A DNA stretch of 64,000 nucleotides from Narthecium ossifragum. Its lineage: Eukaryota; Streptophyta; Magnoliopsida; Dioscoreales; Nartheciaceae. Position 1 is the first letter of the stretch, and the number at the start of each line of letters is the position of its first letter. The notes beneath the pieces were generated by a model that saw only the letters and a program-made list of their open reading frames with translations, did no database searches and had not been told where the DNA came from. The stretch lies in NCBI GenBank assembly GCA_963920575.1, contig OY986965.1, forward strand, positions 12,104,290 to 12,168,289, read 5' to 3'. Below, in pieces: positions 47,894 through 59,300 of this stretch. The position numbers and the translations under genes are program-made.

Positions 47894-49887
47894 AAAATAC
47901 ATCGCCCTTGGGCGATAATGTTGAAGCTTGAATATGGTGGTACTGGTAAGGCTTGCTTAAGGCCAAATTGATGAGCAGTAAGATTCGGAGCAGAAACTTC
48001 TACCCCACATTTATTGTTGGCCTGGCCCCAAGCCATATCAAAATGAAGGTCACGACCGATGAGAAAGCGGGCTCAGACCAATATCTTGTCCTCAGAATTC
48101 AGGTTTGACGAAAGATCAAGTAAGGGACTGATGGACGATGTATGAGAATCAGGATTGAAAGGGCGATAAGAAGAATAAGTAGACAGGGTATAAAAATGAT
48201 TAAAAACTTGCCGAAAGGACTTGGGAATGAATGACGAAGTAAGATACAAATGGCTTTGAGTTCTTGCCGATGATGAGGAAGGCGACAGATGAAGATCAGA
48301 AAAGTAGGCTCTAAGCCACAGTTGGACGAGCCAAAGAGGGCCAAAACCTGTTAAGTTACTACCCTCTTTCAATTGATCAAGGGTGAGATACATGCCTCGA
48401 TAAATGGTCAACAAAATGAAACAAGAAAGAGAGAGAATTTGTTTTCCAGTGGCGAGTTCTTAGGCAAGTTGAATGTAGCCTTTGACAGGTTTCTTAGCAG
48501 GGAAGCAAATGACGAATTTACAAAGCCAATAGTAAAGGAACGCTAATCGTTCACGGGAGTTTGGAGGACCATCGGTCTCGAATAACATGGCATAAGAATT
48601 AATTAAAAGGCCATAATTCTTATCGGCCTCAAAGATTGTTTCACGGCCAGGTGGTTCCATATTGGCTGATATAAGAGATCCAAGAGGAGAGAGACCGGTT
48701 AAGAGAGATATGTCCAACAAGGTGATGGTAAGTGTACCAAAAGGGAAAGAAATTGTTGTATTCTGTCAATCAAAAGAGGAGCGACGAGATAAGAAAGTTG
48801 GGTTCTTGATGTGGGATTTTAGTGCTTAAATCCAGGAAGCCTAAGATGCCATGTCACGCCCCGACCCAGAAAATCCATCCAGATCGAGGCATGAGCCATC
48901 TAAACCTGTTTACATCATCAATTGGCGCACAAGTATATAACTGCTACGAATTTAAATAAATTAGTCCTCATGTTTATAAAAATTTCGGTAGAATCTCCTT
49001 TATAATTATAGCACAAGAAACCTGTACATTGTACAATCTTACAATTTCAACAACATCACCTTCCTCAATATCTACATTAAAGAATATTACAATATTTCTC
49101 AAATAGAATTGAATCAATAATCATACATTTCTGTTCTTGGATACATCATATTATACATCAGTTGGTACATCATTGATTAAAACTGTAAATGAACTGTAGA
49201 AAAACTCCTTGAAGCTCCAAGTCCTTGATCACCTTAAAATGTCGCATCATCTTCTAGAAGAACACATGAAATAAGGAACAGCATCGACCTGCATCGCCGA
49301 AGCAGCCCAGATAGGGTGAGCAATAATGGCCAGTAGGGTTCTACTCTATGCCACACTCAAGGAAAGGGAACTGCAAATGTGTCGGGTCTCATCACTGGTC
49401 AAGTGAACTCTATCTACGTCCACGGCCTACTCTAGGGTACGGACACTGGGTTGGTAACTGCTGTACCAACCATTGCCCCTATTCCCAAGGGTCACAGCCC
49501 CATCGGCGAAGCGGGTGGTGAGCACAACATGCTAGGACACAGTGCGAGTGTATCGCCGCTACCCCGCCGCCTACCACGTCCTCATCCACCATGCACAGGG
49601 AAACATAATAACGGAGGTAGGACACAGCATGGTGCGTAAGCCCTACAGAGCACACCGTTCTGAAATCACGACACGACCTCTACACCTCAAGAACCACGAT
49701 TCAAGTCAACTACTTAATGTCCTCAAATAAGATACATGATCACATCAACACAATCTCGCCTAAATCCTCAATTAACCAAACCCCGATCCTAGGGCTAGAT
49801 CCGGGCTACCTGAGAACCCCGGATCAACGATCGAAACCATCGCCTATCGCCTAGCCTTAATACTTCTAATGCAATCAAGATGCATGA

Positions 49888-52135
49888 TGTCGCACCCCGA
49901 CCCGTGAAGGCCCAACCGGGCCGGGCAACGTGAAGCGGAACCTAACCTACTGCGGAAATTTTGGCGAGGTTTCCCTCTAATCGTAGTGGTTACCCTAACA
50001 ATTCACAATCTTCCTGTATTAACAAATATTACAAACCCAAAGACTGAAACTGATATAATATTACAAATCCTCAAACAGGGAAATTATACATTTATCACTC
50101 CCGTAGGAGACTATCTATAACAAAAGGTGTAAAGCTGTAAAAATCGCCACCTCTCAAGCACCGCCAGACGCCGCCACGTCACCAAACACCGACCCGGTAG
50201 GGGCGACCGAAGAAGAGCTAGCGCCAGCACCTGCAAAACGCAGCCTGGGTGGGAGTGAGCACTAAGCTCAACAGGGACACTACACTACGACACTCACAAG
50301 GGAGGGAACACAACAGTGTCGCCTCCAAGTTTACCCTAGGTGTATACAAGGGTCCCATAACCCTACCGGAAGACCGTGAACGCAGGCCCAAAACACTGCA
50401 TACTCTCAACAGGACACAGAACACTGTTTGGCGGGCCAGGACACCGCTGGGCAGGCACTCCTCCTCCCAAGAGTTTAGGAACACCGGACTCCGGCTACAC
50501 TTCGGATACAACTTGAAGTCGACACGACCTCTAAACATCGAACAACATGTATTCAGGTAATCTAACCCTATCATCGAAAAATCGACTGAATACTACAAAT
50601 CAAGTCATGGACCAAGCTACCCGCAACGGTCCTAGAGCTAGATCCGGGCTACCCGAAAACCCCGGATCGGCAACGCCCTACACAGATGCAACTAATGCAC
50701 AACACAATGCATGTATGAACATGCGCAGGATAATACAGAGAAACATGCAGCAATATGTGATGATATACAATAACAAGGTATGGGCACGGCACCCTGCCGG
50801 CCCGGGGTGGTGAACAGATAAATAAGGTCTAGGGACTGCTGCAGTGGTACCACCACCAACTGCCAGCAGTCCACCACCAAAACCTGCACCGGGAAGCAGC
50901 CCCGCAAACAACAGCTCACATATATAACAGGTAAAGCCCTCGGCGCACGCCGGCATGCGAGGCTAAGGAAAGCTGTAGGGCTACCCGCCCATTTATTCTA
51001 AACATCCCAGGAGTCATCACTCCCCCGGTTCACCATTGCCCTATTATAAGGCTAACATGCTTAAACATATGTACAAGGTATAAAGCGGTAAGAAAAACCA
51101 ACATACCAAGCCCCGCGGGCAAAAGCCAAGAAAAATCCTCTCTGCTACTAAAGGATCGATCTTTTCCTAAGAAAAGATCGATCGTTTAAGTAACAGTGAG
51201 CTTCCCTCACTGTCGAACCAAAGAAGATCGATCCTTCCTCCCAGGAAGATCGATCTTTCTTAAAACAGAGGGTACCCTTCTCGTCGCGCCAAGAGAGATC
51301 GATCCTTCCTCTCAGGAAGATCGATCCTTCTCGCAACAGAGGGTAACCATGCTACCCAAGACCCAGGATCGATCTTCTCCAAGCAGAGGATTGATCGTTC
51401 ATCGGGCGCAGCATGACCAACCCAGAGGGATCGATCCTTCCTCAAGAAGGATCGATCCGGATGGGTTCTCCGGCGTACTTCGGACGAGAAAAACCGCCGG
51501 AAAGTACATCCAAACTTAACAAAACTCTGGGATCTGATAGATCAAGATCCCACGAGTCCAAAACCGATGAAAACTCAACAAACAAACAGTAAAGAGAGAT
51601 CTAAGCATAAGAACACAAACAAACCAGAAAAACCAAAAACCCGGAATAAAAGTAGGTAGGAATCTCTACCTAAGCAAGAGCAACTTCAATCCAAGCTGCT
51701 AGGCCTTGGATCGTCCTCAAACACCTTCAAAAATCGCAAGATCTGAGCTCAGATCTCCAAATTTCAAAAGGGATTCAAGGAAGAAAATCTCGTTTACTTT
51801 ATAGGCAAACGAACCGACTTATGAATGATCGATCTTTCCCTAGGGAAAGATCGATCCTTCATGACGATCGCACCTTGACTTTCTGGCACAAGAAGATCGA
51901 TCTCTTAGCTAGAGAAGATCGATCCTTTTTGTACTGAAAGCTAAACTTAGGCAAGAACTCAAGCCCAAGTCTGGATCTTTCGATCCCGGGTCCCACTAAC
52001 CATTCTAACCAAACATTCTACAAACACGGTCAGTGTGTGCACACACAGGTGTGAAACAAGCCGACAAGGCGCAATTTACCAAATTGCCATTGCGGTCCAC
52101 GACGAGCCATAGGAGTAGAGGGACGGGTCCTCACA
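49888..52135 (-). mobile_element. Solo LTR, family D, copy 5 (2248 bp), nested in copy 4
   Basis: Plus-strand ends TGTCGCACCCCGACCC and GGGTCCTCACA. Flanks CATGA (49883-49887) and CATGC (52136-52140). Two groups of GATCGATC boxes: 51830-51920, near its 5' end on the minus strand, and 51150-51480. This is the densest cluster in family D. Confidence 0.83.
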
Positions 52136-53742
52136 CATGCAATGCTCAGGCACAGAGATACAGAAATATAAGCATGCAACAGTATGACATCACAACATAC
52201 AGGGCTAGGCGTAACCTACAGCTTGCCAAGGATAAACATAGCAAGGGGTCTAAAGCAGTAAAAATCTATCTAACAAAGCAATTATAACCAACACCCAACA
52301 GATCAAAATCCGACATTACAACAATATCCACAACCGTCAACCGCAATTTCTACAACGGGATACTACCCCGACGAAACAATATACAACAGTTACAAAACAC
52401 ATTAACTATGGCACACCCTCGGCCCAGTCAATTATCTAAACATCCCAAGGGGCATAACTCCCTTGGTTCAACCATGAGCCCCACACGGGCTTAACTACAC
52501 AAAGGTATGCAATACATGTATAGATAGCATTCTATCAAAAATTACATGGATACTAAGCATACTTCATAATCAATTACTAATTAAGTTAGAAGATTAGCAA
52601 CTTAAATAACCGTGTAAAAAATGAGGGATTGATCTCCCAAAACCTATCGAATCACACCTATATCTACTGTATACTGCTAAGAACATCAATTCAGGATAGT
52701 AGATGAATTAGACAAGTCACAATTGATTAGTCATGCTTTAATTATATATAGTCGACAAGATTTGGGTATAACCTAGGTTTCACTATGTCCGTCCGATTAA
52801 TATAAAACTTGACATGCACGTTCATTACTAGCTTCCAAAACATCTACCCGAAATTCGATTCAAACAGATAAACGGAAATAGATGAAAACCACGTATTTCG
52901 GCTTTCGACCAAAAATATGAAAAGAGGCATAAATACCTCAAAAACCTATCCAATTAAATCCAAAACTCCTAAAAAAAATCCTAATTAACCTTGGGGATAA
53001 GTTACACGAGGATCAGGTTGAACAAAGGTCGAAATTCCATTAAATTAGCTAACAGTTTCTTAATGTCAATTTCGCAGCAGTTCCGTAGAAAATTCACCAA
53101 AATTCGTATATTAATCCAAAAATCATGAAACCAACGGAAATTGAAAGTAGATTCGATGATCTACAATGTTCATCTAGAAAGTTACCCGAGACTATGCTCA
53201 CATAGCTCAGAAATCGAGCTTTAACCCGATTGTTCATCGAAGAACAGAGCATCCACGAAAATCCGGGAAAAACTTCCAAAAATCCGGATAAAACCCAAAT
53301 CAAATCGCATGAAGCTTCAATCAGTCACTAAGCATGCTCTAAGGAACTAATTAGCACAAAGAAAACAACAAATAATCAAACCAAACCCTAGATCTAGCTT
53401 AACCCAAAGATTTAGGTAGAAACCCTACCTTAAAACGCAAATCCAAGCTTCAATCTTTGCTAATCCGCCGTCCTATGTTGCCGTCGTCGTCTCCAGCTCG
53501 CCGAAGAGCCGCCGAAGTCCTCCCACAACCACAACCATCGCCGGAGAAGGAAGAGAGGCTGCCGCTGGAGAGAGAAAAGGAAGGAAGGAGAAGGGGGAGG
53601 GTGCCCTCATCGCCGCCTTCAGATCGCCGGGGAAGGTGGCCGAAGAAAGAAGAAGCCGACACGGAGGAGAAAGGGAAGGAGGAGGAGATCGGGCACGAGG
53701 AAGGCAGCGGAAGGGAGAGGAAAAGAGAAGAAAAAGGAAAAT

Positions 53743-53748
<6 letters not shown>

Positions 53749-53797
<49 letters not shown>
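53749..53797. repeat. (AG)n microsatellite, about 49 bp
   Basis: Uninterrupted AG dinucleotides inside the leader region of the family D copy 4 LTR. Confidence 0.95.
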
Positions 53798-53803
<6 letters not shown>

Positions 53804-54434
53804 TTAAGTCACTCAAGTGGCTTAGCCGGTTCAGACGAGCCAACTGATCGGACTGAATTTGATTTAACTCCAAATTACGATCTCGTCGCAATCTTGTCCG
53901 GATTTGACGATCACGAACGTTCCTACTGAATCTAAACAATCACGTACATCAATTAAGGCTGTGTGTGCACTACACGGGTGTGAAACCGACTACCAATGCG
54001 TAATCTACCAAATTGCCCTTGGGGTCCCAAAAGCAGCAATGCGATCAACTGATCGCAAAGCAACGCCAACCGAGCCAAAACAACCAAACCACAAAACCAG
54101 CCCTTCGACCTACCGCGGTCGGACCGGGTTGGAGGAACGGGTCCTCACATACCAGCATCAGAAAAAAATTTCTTAGACTCAGGATGGTTAATCATCCTAT
54201 TATGTCATTCAATAAATTTGTCATCGGTCAAAAACCAAGAGGTGATGGGATTCTTTGAAGAAAAGGAAGACAAATTAAGGTACTGAAAAAGAGGCAAATC
54301 ACCAGAAAGGGGGAATGAATGCACAAAAGGCATAGCCTCAGGGTCAAGACAAAGCAAGGACTCAATATAAATAGTTTAGAGTTATGATCACCTTCCCGGA
54401 CTAGATAGACGCTCCTTATCTCACCCCCCTTCAT

Positions 54435-54853
54435 GCTCTCATTAAACTCCCCAACGGCTGCATTTACTTCTTTCTGCACGTCATCATCGGCTTTGATCTC
54501 GCGACCTATGATGATGAATGAGACATAGGCACCAGAGTTAAGAAGAAGAAAACAAGGCGTCGCCGCAGTGGTAGGTAAAAGGGAAATAAAACCCTAGGAG
54601 ACCGGAAGAAGACGACATACAGAAAAAGTTCTTTCTCAGCCGAGGTAAGCGGCTTAAATAAAGAATAAAAGACTTTTTGTCGTTACATTAAATGCAAGAT
54701 CCAAAAGGATTTGGATAGAGAGAGGAAATGGCGCCATGATTCAACTTCCCAAACGTATGATATGATTAGGTTTGGAGGCGAAACGATAAAGTCCCGTCTG
54801 ATGCGGTCACCTCGTCATTAAAAGTATTCTTCGATTACCGCATGGGGGCAAAA
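54435..54853 (+). other. Spacer and polypurine tract before the Tat-2 3' LTR
   Basis: Corresponds to 10966-11393 of Tat-1. No gene. It holds the putative promoter of the antisense gene and ends with GCATGGGGGCAAAA before the LTR. Confidence 0.7.
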
Positions 54854-56088
54854 TGTTAGCCAAAATAATGGCTAAACAACTAATGACGAACACGTAAGCA
54901 AAATAGCAGTGACCGATGACCGATAAATACATGGTTTCATCATCCAGATATAAACCATCGGTCAAATGGGCGATCATATGTAGATGTGTAGGGACGGAGC
55001 ATCGTCCATAAGCCATGAAGCCAAATCATCGGCCAAAGACAAGTAGGAAACAGGCAAAGGAAGATGATCGACCAAAGGTTATGACGAAGCAAGCCAATTA
55101 AAGCCATCATCCAGAAGCAATTAAAACATGTGCCAATTAAGGTCATAAAACACATGTAAGAGTATGACGTGGACAAGGAATGATAAGTAATCCGACGTAA
55201 TCATGACGTGTATAATGAAGGATCATCAGCCATGTGTGATCACCAACCCGGAACTGAACGTGAAAGGATCAGTTGCGCGCGCAGTTACAACATGATCTCC
55301 TACACTTGCGCCATAACCACTAAAGACGGGAGCAATTATTAGTTCATTAGATATAAATAGCTTTTCTTTTACTACTGTAGAGGCGCTGACAATATTGTAA
55401 CCAACCTATGAGCATGGATTTCTACGTTCATGTTTTACTTGTAAGTTGTTTTTATAAATGAAGATCTTTCGGTTTAATTAATGTTCTTCTTTACCGTTTT
55501 CCTAGATTAGTTTAGTTAATATGGTTTAATGATATATGTTCATTTATTTTTCAGTAGATTAACTTAAGATTACTTTAGGGTTAATCTATATTTATTCTAG
55601 GTATAATTAGTTTAGATCAATCTTTAGATTAAGTTAAATTAGTTTAATTCATATTTATTCTAGGTATAATTAAGATTACTTTAGGGTTAATCTATATTTA
55701 TTCTAGGTATAATTAGTTTAGATCAATCTTTAGATTAAGTTAAACTAGTTTAATTCATAGTTTTTGTTTTTTTCGATTGTAGGATTAACGTAGAAATAAT
55801 TTGAATTTAAGTAGGTCAAAATACTGTTATTTGTTTTTCTATTTATCGTTTTTCATTTTTCTGGTTTTATTAGTTGATTTAGATAATCTCAGATTAAATT
55901 AGGTTTTATCTAAGAGTAGTTTATATTTATTTTTGTTTTTCTTCACCACTATTCATATAAAATACGATTGAATTAAGTATGATCATATTTTCCATTTAAT
56001 TTGACACTTCCGTTCGAACTAAGTGTTTGCAGAGTTGAACTTGACATTTTTGACTAGTTTGACCCTTGCCGAGATTTCCACGTCAACA
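54854..56088 (+). repeat. 3' LTR of Tat-2
   Basis: Starts TGTTAGCCAAAATAATGGC. TATA ATATAAATAG at 55351-55360. It contains a 106-bp tandem duplication (55566-55671 and 55672-55777). The end CACGTCAACA is inferred from a TG...CA boundary and likeness to the Tat-1 end, since no 5' target duplication survives. Confidence 0.78.
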
Positions 56089-56300
56089 CCGTGATTTTCA
56101 AATATAACAATTATCTGATCTATTTATCGTTATCCGAATATCCAATGGTAATTAATATCCTTCCACGTCACCATCAAACGAACAAAAGAAGCAATCAAAT
56201 AATTTAAGCCAGGCTCAATGACTTCCATCTCTACCTGCATCACTTGTCTCTTCCTCTCTGCCAGGTTTGGAATCGGGATTAGGGTTAGGGTTTCGGAGAG
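56089..56300 (+). promoter_or_regulatory. Upstream region of the tail-anchored protein gene
   Basis: About 210 bp between the Tat-2 LTR and the ATG, ending in GGGATTAGGGTTAGGGTTTCGG, a telo-box-like AGGGTTAGGGTTT motif common in leaders of plant housekeeping genes. No clear TATA box. Confidence 0.5.
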
Positions 56301-59300
56301 ATGGGAGGCGGAGCGATAAGGAATGTGGCGAAGGCCGCCGCCATCGGCGGCTACCGCTCCGCGGTCGGTCGCGGGATGCCTCGGCAGCCGCCCTCTGCTA
56401 GCGTGCCAAACGGCTCGGCCGAATCGGCGCCGGCGATGTCTGTCACGTCCTTCGATAAGGCTCCCGTGGTCCCCGGGGCGGTCCAGCGGCCCGCGTGGGA
56501 GATTGAAGAGTGGGAATTCGCCGCGTGGAAGGTGGATGATGAGGTTTTGGATTCATTCGATGTTGCGCCGAGGCTCGTGTTCGGGCCCGTGCCGACGCTG
56601 GAGGAGGCCAAGGAGGCTACTGCTGATCTCAAGGATGCCATTGAGAAGTGAGTTCTTCATCCCTTTGTCGATTTTTATGAATAATTCTGGAACTTGGTGT
56701 TAAAGATCGATTTTTTTGTCTCGTGTATAAGATTTCATATCTTATGCTTTTTTGTCATTGTTGGATTTTAAGTGAAAATACGTGTTGTAGCCGTTGGATC
56801 AACTGCGTGTTCAAAATGGGGATTAAATCGTGATTACCTTCTTTTTTCGAAATAACACGTTAATTGGCTTTAAATTCCATGTTCTGTTCTTTTTGTTGCT
56901 TCCGTCTAAGAACGAGAATAGTTAAAGTACATGATTTCGCAAAACAAAGACTAATGAAAGCTGTGCACCTTGGCAAGAGTCATTGGCTGCAATCTTGGCT
57001 AACAAATCCTTGTCACTTGAACATGGAACATTAACATTAGGGGAAGTGGAAACTGCAGAAGATAACCATTCTCTCACAATTTTGATTTTGAAAGTTTCAG
57101 CCTCATAAACATCTTTCAATACCTTTTCCTGGAACTCAGAAATAGCTAATGAAGTTTTAGCGCTATTATTCTGTAGAATAATTGTGTGAGAAATAAGATT
57201 GCAATCATACTGAATCTTAACCATTCTCTGCAGTATGCATAACATGCTACTTTCTTAACCTAAAATGAAGATAATCACACTTTAATCATGCTTAAAGCGA
57301 AAATGCGCAAAAGGAAGATAATCCCGTTTAATTCCCAAGTGGGGCCCAAAGTAAATTAAAGGGCTACAATATGCACCGGTTGATTAACCGGTGCATATTG
57401 CACCCCCAATCCGGGGGATTGTGTACCTATTGGGGAAAAAAAAGGTTCCTTTTTCAACTTTCGGAAACTTCATGGCACTCAAGGTGTGCACTAAACTTCA
57501 AAAAAACTACTCCTTTGCATATGGATGCTTAGATGATGTCTGCCCTGTTGCTTTTTTGGCCGTGGTTCAATTAAGGTAAATATAAGATTTCTACTACAAA
57601 AGCATGTTTTTCAGCAATCTTCATCCGCTTCCACTCTTCACGCACTTCAGTTGTATTAAACTGGATATCTATCAGAGATCAAAGGTGCCATGTATATCTG
57701 AACATTGTTTACTTTTCAGGGAATACTTCTCACCTACCACCACTGATAGTACTCTGAGTAGCACCACCACTGATAGTACTCTGAGTAGCGAGGGTTGGAC
57801 CAATGGTGAAAATTTATCTTTTGTCCGGTCAATGCCAAACCATGTTGTTCAGGCATTCTCACTGCTCCAGGGAAGTCCAGAAGCCCAGGTTTTTGGCAAC
57901 TACCTCTATAATGTTACAGATTCTATTATGCAAGTGGTATTATTGAATGGACTAGCATTTTGCAATGAGTATATGCTTTTAAGCAATTTAAAGCTATGTG
58001 GCTCATGACTAGTTCTCATGTATAATGTATATTTCAAATTCTAACATGCGTTTCCACTTAATTTGTGATCTTGAAGGTGCTTGGTTTTTTCCCTGTAAGT
58101 TGCTTTAAGCAACTATTGTTTTCCTGCTGTATGTTAATTCAAATTTGTAAAAGTCAGATTTTCTTCTTAAGTTTGCGAGTAGCAAGTGAATTTGGTCTAC
58201 AACTTTGAACTCGTGGTGCTTAATGTTTCCAATCATCTGAGTTTAACTTCCCCATTGACTTGAGCTGCTCTGATAGTGTGGCTGTTTCCTCTTGCATAGA
58301 TCATTAATGCATTGGGTTTGTTCATGAATCCAGCCGTTGCCCTCATTTTCCTGAGCTCTAAAAAATTTGTTGCTTGTCCCTTTTGCATATCTTTTTATTC
58401 AAAAAGCTTTTACAGTTCCATCCTTTTCCCTCATTTTCCTTTTTGTGCAAATCTCCTTATCTCAGTTGTTAAAGGGTGGGTGTCTTGCGTCTGTGCCCAT
58501 CAAAAAAGGATGTAAACATCTTCCTCATAAAATCGTGAAATGTATCTATGCCTACAAAATCTTCTCTTATGGCATGTATACTTTTTGATTAGCTGACCAA
58601 TTGTTCTCCCCAGAAAAGTGATCATTCAAGTGTAAGATGACCAAAATATCCCATCTTTTCTTTAAGGTTATATATGCAACGTGGTTGTGTACGAGTACAA
58701 TGGCTAAAATATCCGTACGAAATTAATCATTTTTTTGTCATTTTGCGTGCATGGTTTAATAGTAGTCTTGTTTAAAAATTCAAATTATGTTTACTATGTG
58801 GGTATAACAATCATTTTGCGTGTATCCCCCCATAAAATGAACTGGATGATTTGGTCATTTTAAACTCATCATAGTCGAGTTCAAATAGTTCAAGGACATA
58901 TAAACATAAAATGCTATTTGGATGGCATGCATGCAATTTGTGATTTTATTTGCGTATTTAAGCAATTTTTTTTTTCCAAGGCTTATATTCTGGAAAATTT
59001 CCATTTTAAAATGCTAGTTTTTTGTTTTGCATGGTTCCTTGTGCATTAAACTAGTTTAGGAACCTAGCCTTTTCTCTCATTTATCTATTTTTGTTTAGCT
59101 CTTCACCTCTCTTGGTGGGAATGGTCCTAACTTCCCTCTAATATTTCTGTGACAACGTCATTCTCTTTCTCTATCTATGTCTCTCTCTCTCTCTATCCCA
59201 TCCTTTTGTCGGAGCAAATTGAATGAGGTTGTATTTTAATTTCTAATTAAGCTTCCTTTCCTTTATGATTGTATTCCAATGCACATCGTCAAAAGCATTG

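Larger units (their letters stand above)
48852..54149 (-). mobile_element. Family D LTR, copy 4 (about 3.05 kb), inverted and carrying copy 5
   Basis: Plus-strand ends TGTCACGCCCCGACC and GGGTCCTCACA. Flanks TGCCA (48847-48851) and TACCA (54150-54154), a target duplication with one change. Without copy 5 (49888-52135) it is longer than other family members; the GC-rich 53450-53760 section accounts for part of this. The ORFs in that section are not supported as genes. Confidence 0.8.
43294..54434 (-). pseudogene. Tat-2 antisense gene: plant mobile domain plus coiled coil, fragmented
   Basis: Starts at the ATG at 54432-54434 (MKGGEIRSVYLVREGD, matching Tat-1). It is cut at 54154 by the nested LTR pair 48852-54149 and resumes at 48846 with the plant mobile domain (MLDISLLTGLSPLG, GPLWLVQLWLRAYFSD). 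It is cut again by the LTR 45656-47893, then continues through Ser/Thr-rich exons (45600-44080) to the coiled coil, ending LSLKR-stop at 43294. Where Tat-1 has a frameshift near 10455 this copy reads through, so the two copies carry independent lesions. Confidence 0.85.
28690..56088 (+). mobile_element. Ty3/gypsy Tat-type LTR retrotransposon, copy 2, 5'-truncated and heavily nested
   Basis: In order: gag (28690), a repeated module and protease (31193-32858), RT/RNase H (34910-36770), archaeal-type RNase H (40089), integrase (40551-43186), antisense plant-mobile-domain gene (43294-54434, minus) and 3' LTR (54854-56088). Insertions inside: solo LTRs at 32859, 36776, 38376, 41405 and 45656, and the nested pair 48852/49888. 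Removing them leaves about 12 kb of Tat sequence. No 5' LTR is present. It is the same family as 1-12786 but much more decayed. Confidence 0.92.

Noticed and set aside
53457..53944. Overlapping Glu/Arg-rich and Leu/Ser-rich frames on both strands
   Set aside because: They lie in the GC-rich leader and (AG)n repeat of a family D LTR.
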